From: Denitromonas ohlonensis
GTDB taxonomy: Bacteria; Pseudomonadota; Gammaproteobacteria; Burkholderiales; Rhodocyclaceae
NCBI RefSeq assembly: GCF_007625205.1
Contig: NZ_VMNI01000021.1
Span: 1 to 64,000, forward strand
Length of the DNA stretch: 64,000 nt
Reading direction: 5' to 3'
The notes beneath the pieces are model-generated. The model saw only the letters and a list, made by a program, of their open reading frames with translations, was not told the origin of the DNA and did no database searches. Below, piece after piece: positions 62,025 to 64,000 of this stretch. Each line of letters starts with the position of its first letter. The stretch's first letter is position 1. Made by a program: the position numbers and the translations under genes.

Positions 62025-63737
62025 TCAGACCATCCGCTCGGTCAGATCGACCACGCGGGCAAGTTCATCGAGCGAGGTGACGCCGTCGAGGACCCGGCGG
62101 ATACCGTCTTCGGCCAGCGCGCGAAAGCCCTTGGCGCGCGCCGCATTGCGGATTTCGCGAATGCTGGCGCGGCGGGCGACCAGATCGTCCATGTCGCTGT
62201 CCATGCGCACCAACTCCATGATGGCGGTGCGTCCGCGATAGCCCTGGAACTCGCAGCGGGTGCAGCCCTTGGCGCGGTAGAGCGTGGGCAGGCCGCGCTC
62301 CTGCGTCTGGTTGATCAGGCGGCTCTCCCACGCCTCGGGCGCATAGGCTTCGCGGCAATGGGGGCACAGCTTGCGGACCAGACGCTGCGCGACGATGCCG
62401 ATGATGTTGCCCGCCAGCAGCTCGGGCGAGATGCCCACGTCCATCAGGCGGGCGACCGCGCCGATGGCCGAGTTGGTGTGCAAGGTGGAATACACCTGAT
62501 GGCCGGTCATGGCGGCGCGGAAGGCCATCTTTGCGGTGTCGGTGTCGCGGATTTCGCCGACCAGGATGATGTCCGGGTCCTGGCGCAGCATGGCGCGGAT
62601 GCCGTCGGCAAAGTCGAGCTTGACCGCTTCGGACACCGAGGTCTGCCGAATCATTCCCATCGGGTATTCGACGGGGTCTTCGAGGGTCATGATGTTGACT
62701 CCCTCGGCGTTGATGTGGCTGAGGATCGAATACAGCGTGGTGGTCTTGCCGCTGCCGGTGGGGCCGGTGACCAGGATCAGCCCCTCGGGGCGGGCGATCA
62801 TCAGTTTGAGCAGGTCGAGCTGGGCGTCGGACAGGCCGAGGCCGTCGAGCGGGACGATACCTTTGTGGCGGTCGAGTACGCGCAGGACAATGTTTTCGCC
62901 GTGGATGGTGGGTTGCACCGAGACCCGGAAATCGACCGGGCGGCCGCTGATGTTGAGCGAGATGCGCCCGTCTTGCGGCGCCCGCGTTTCGGCAATATTG
63001 AGCCCGGCCATCACCTTGACCCGCACCGCCATGGCGGCCCAGTAGGACTTGTGCAGCGAGCGCACCTGGCGCAGCAGACCGTCGATGCGGTAGCGGATGC
63101 GCAAAAAGGCCGCTTCGGGCTCGAAGTGGATGTCCGAGGCGTCGCGCTTGACCGCGTTGGCCAGCAGCGCGTCGATCAGCCGAACCACCGGCTGGCTGTA
63201 TTCGTCGGTGGTGGCCGACAGCGAGCGGACGTCGATCTCGCCGGTTTCGATCTCGTGCAGGATGCCGTCGATCGACAGCTGGTGGCCGTAGTACTGATCG
63301 ATTGCGCGGGAGATTTCCGAGTCGCCGGCCAGCAGCGTGTCGATGATGATGTCTTCGGCCAGCAGGCCGCGCAGGGTGTCCAGCGCGACCACGTCGTTGA
63401 TGTCGCCGATGGCAACGGTCAGGCGGTTCTCGGCGGCGTTGAAATGCAGCGGCAGCAGGCGATGGCGCTTGGCCAGCTCTTGCGGCACGAGGGCCAGCGC
63501 GTCGGGGTCGGCGATGGTGTTGGCCAGATCGACGCTTTGTTTGCCCAGGCTCTCGGAGAGGGCGTCGCGCAGGGCGGCTTCGGAGACAAAACCCAATTCG
63601 ATCAGCAAGCGCCCGAGCGGGTGGTCGATGCGGCTTTGTTCCTGCAAGGCAATGCGCAGCTGGTCTTCGCTGATCAGCCCGGTGGCGATCAGGGTCTGGC
63701 CCAGCGGCGCGCGGCCCTGTGCTTGCGGGGCGTTCAT
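62025..63737 (-). CDS. Assembly ATPase GspE/MshE-type with MshEN c-di-GMP domain
   Basis: A 570-aa ATPase. The N terminus carries two tandem MshEN-like motifs, PLGQTLIATGLISEDQLRIALQEQ and PLGRLLIELGFVSEAALRDALSES, the known cyclic-di-GMP-binding pattern. The catalytic part has Walker A GPTGSGKTTTLYS (about 330), Asp box, Walker B IILVGEIRDTDTAKMAF, and the His box TLHTNSA. A zinc tetracysteine (CPHC...CTRC) closes it. It powers pilus assembly and is likely gated by c-di-GMP. It overlaps the TPR gene by 4 bp. Confidence 0.94.
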   Translation of the reverse strand: MNAPQAQGRAPLGQTLIATGLISEDQLRIALQEQSRIDHPLGRLLIELGFVSEAALRDALSESLGKQSVDLANTIADPDALALVPQELAKRHRLLPLHFNAAENRLTVAIGDINDVVALDTLRGLLAEDIIIDTLLAGDSEISRAIDQYYGHQLSIDGILHEIETGEIDVRSLSATTDEYSQPVVRLIDALLANAVKRDASDIHFEPEAAFLRIRYRIDGLLRQVRSLHKSYWAAMAVRVKVMAGLNIAETRAPQDGRISLNISGRPVDFRVSVQPTIHGENIVLRVLDRHKGIVPLDGLGLSDAQLDLLKLMIARPEGLILVTGPTGSGKTTTLYSILSHINAEGVNIMTLEDPVEYPMGMIRQTSVSEAVKLDFADGIRAMLRQDPDIILVGEIRDTDTAKMAFRAAMTGHQVYSTLHTNSAIGAVARLMDVGISPELLAGNIIGIVAQRLVRKLCPHCREAYAPEAWESRLINQTQERGLPTLYRAKGCTRCEFQGYRGRTAIMELVRMDSDMDDLVARRASIREIRNAARAKGFRALAEDGIRRVLDGVTSLDELARVVDLTERMV

Positions 63738-64000
63738 TGCAGCGCCTCGGCAAGGGCATCGCGGCGGGCACGCACGGGCGCCGGGTCGAATACCGTGGGA
63801 CGGTCCTGTGCGGCGTCGAGTGCGCGGCTGTAGTAGTCCCGCGCCAGCCGGCGTTCGCCGAGCTGATCGAGGCTGACCGCGAGATTGAACAGGTAGTCCG
63901 GGCTGTCGGGGTTCAGCGTGTGGGCTTGAAAATAGGCTTGCTGTGCCTCGGCCCAGCGGCCTTGTTCGGCCAGCACATTGCCCAGCGAAAACGCGGCGCT
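63734..64000 (-). CDS. TPR-repeat protein, cut by the window edge (MshN-like)
   Basis: The last about 88 residues of a protein that starts beyond the window. They contain tetratricopeptide repeats: LGNVLAEQGRWAEAQQAYFQAHTLNPDSPDYLFNLAVSLDQLGE and RLARDYYSRALDAA. The end overlaps the MshE-type gene. In MSHA loci a TPR protein (MshN) lies at this place. 5' partial. Confidence 0.8.
   Translation of the reverse strand, partial: SAAFSLGNVLAEQGRWAEAQQAYFQAHTLNPDSPDYLFNLAVSLDQLGERRLARDYYSRALDAAQDRPTVFDPAPVRARRDALAEALQ

Overview
The window is chromosomal DNA of a high-GC betaproteobacterium. The gene order miaB-phoH-ybeY-corC-lnt, followed by glyQ-glyS-gmhB-plsC, the lipopolysaccharide-export genes and a PhaP-type phasin fit the Rhodocyclales (Azoarcus/Thauera-like). 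The family-level placement is inference from gene content and order.

Left part (1-16.8 kb). The first 0.8 kb is a decayed integron: the 5' end of an integron integrase gene, an attI-type junction, one inverted-polarity cassette and its attC site. Next come imuA-imuB-dnaE2 (SOS mutagenesis), a FrnE/DsbA-like protein, and an iron-acquisition cluster: a TonB-dependent receptor with a Fur-box-like promoter and a short coupled leader ORF, an FMN alpha-hydroxy-acid oxidase, a PiuC-type dioxygenase and an FbpA-type iron-binding protein. Facing it is a TRAP transporter operon (tatT, dctP, fused dctQM).

Middle part (16.9-35.7 kb). Two integrative elements sit in tandem in the 3' end of one tRNA-Met gene (intact copy at 35638-35714, minus strand). 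att copies are visible at about 16944, 23022 and 35638. Element 1 (about 6.1 kb) carries its own tyrosine recombinase, a serine resolvase with res-like repeats, iteron-like repeats and several genes I cannot name. Element 2 (about 12.6 kb) carries a P4-type integrase, a CoiA-like nuclease, a membrane/zinc-ribbon protein, a type I restriction-modification operon with an embedded RhuM-Fic/Doc gene, and a small regulatory module (XRE regulator, winged-helix protein, 35-aa coupled ORF, AlpA-like protein). Each element appears to have brought its own terminator for the tRNA and has its own repeat family next to both ends.

Right part (35.7-64 kb). Core genes: miaB to lnt, glycyl-tRNA synthetase, gmhB, plsC, a 13-bp minisatellite, phasin, enoyl-CoA hydratase, lptA-lptC-kdsD, and a Kef-type antiporter. 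The last 11 kb is an MSHA-like (type IV pilus/type II secretion-like) operon on the minus strand: TPR protein (cut by the window), MshE-type ATPase, GspF-type platform protein, PilM/N-, PilO- and PilP/MshK-like proteins and two prepilin-like proteins. It is followed by a membrane class III adenylate cyclase, a histidine kinase and a third prepilin.
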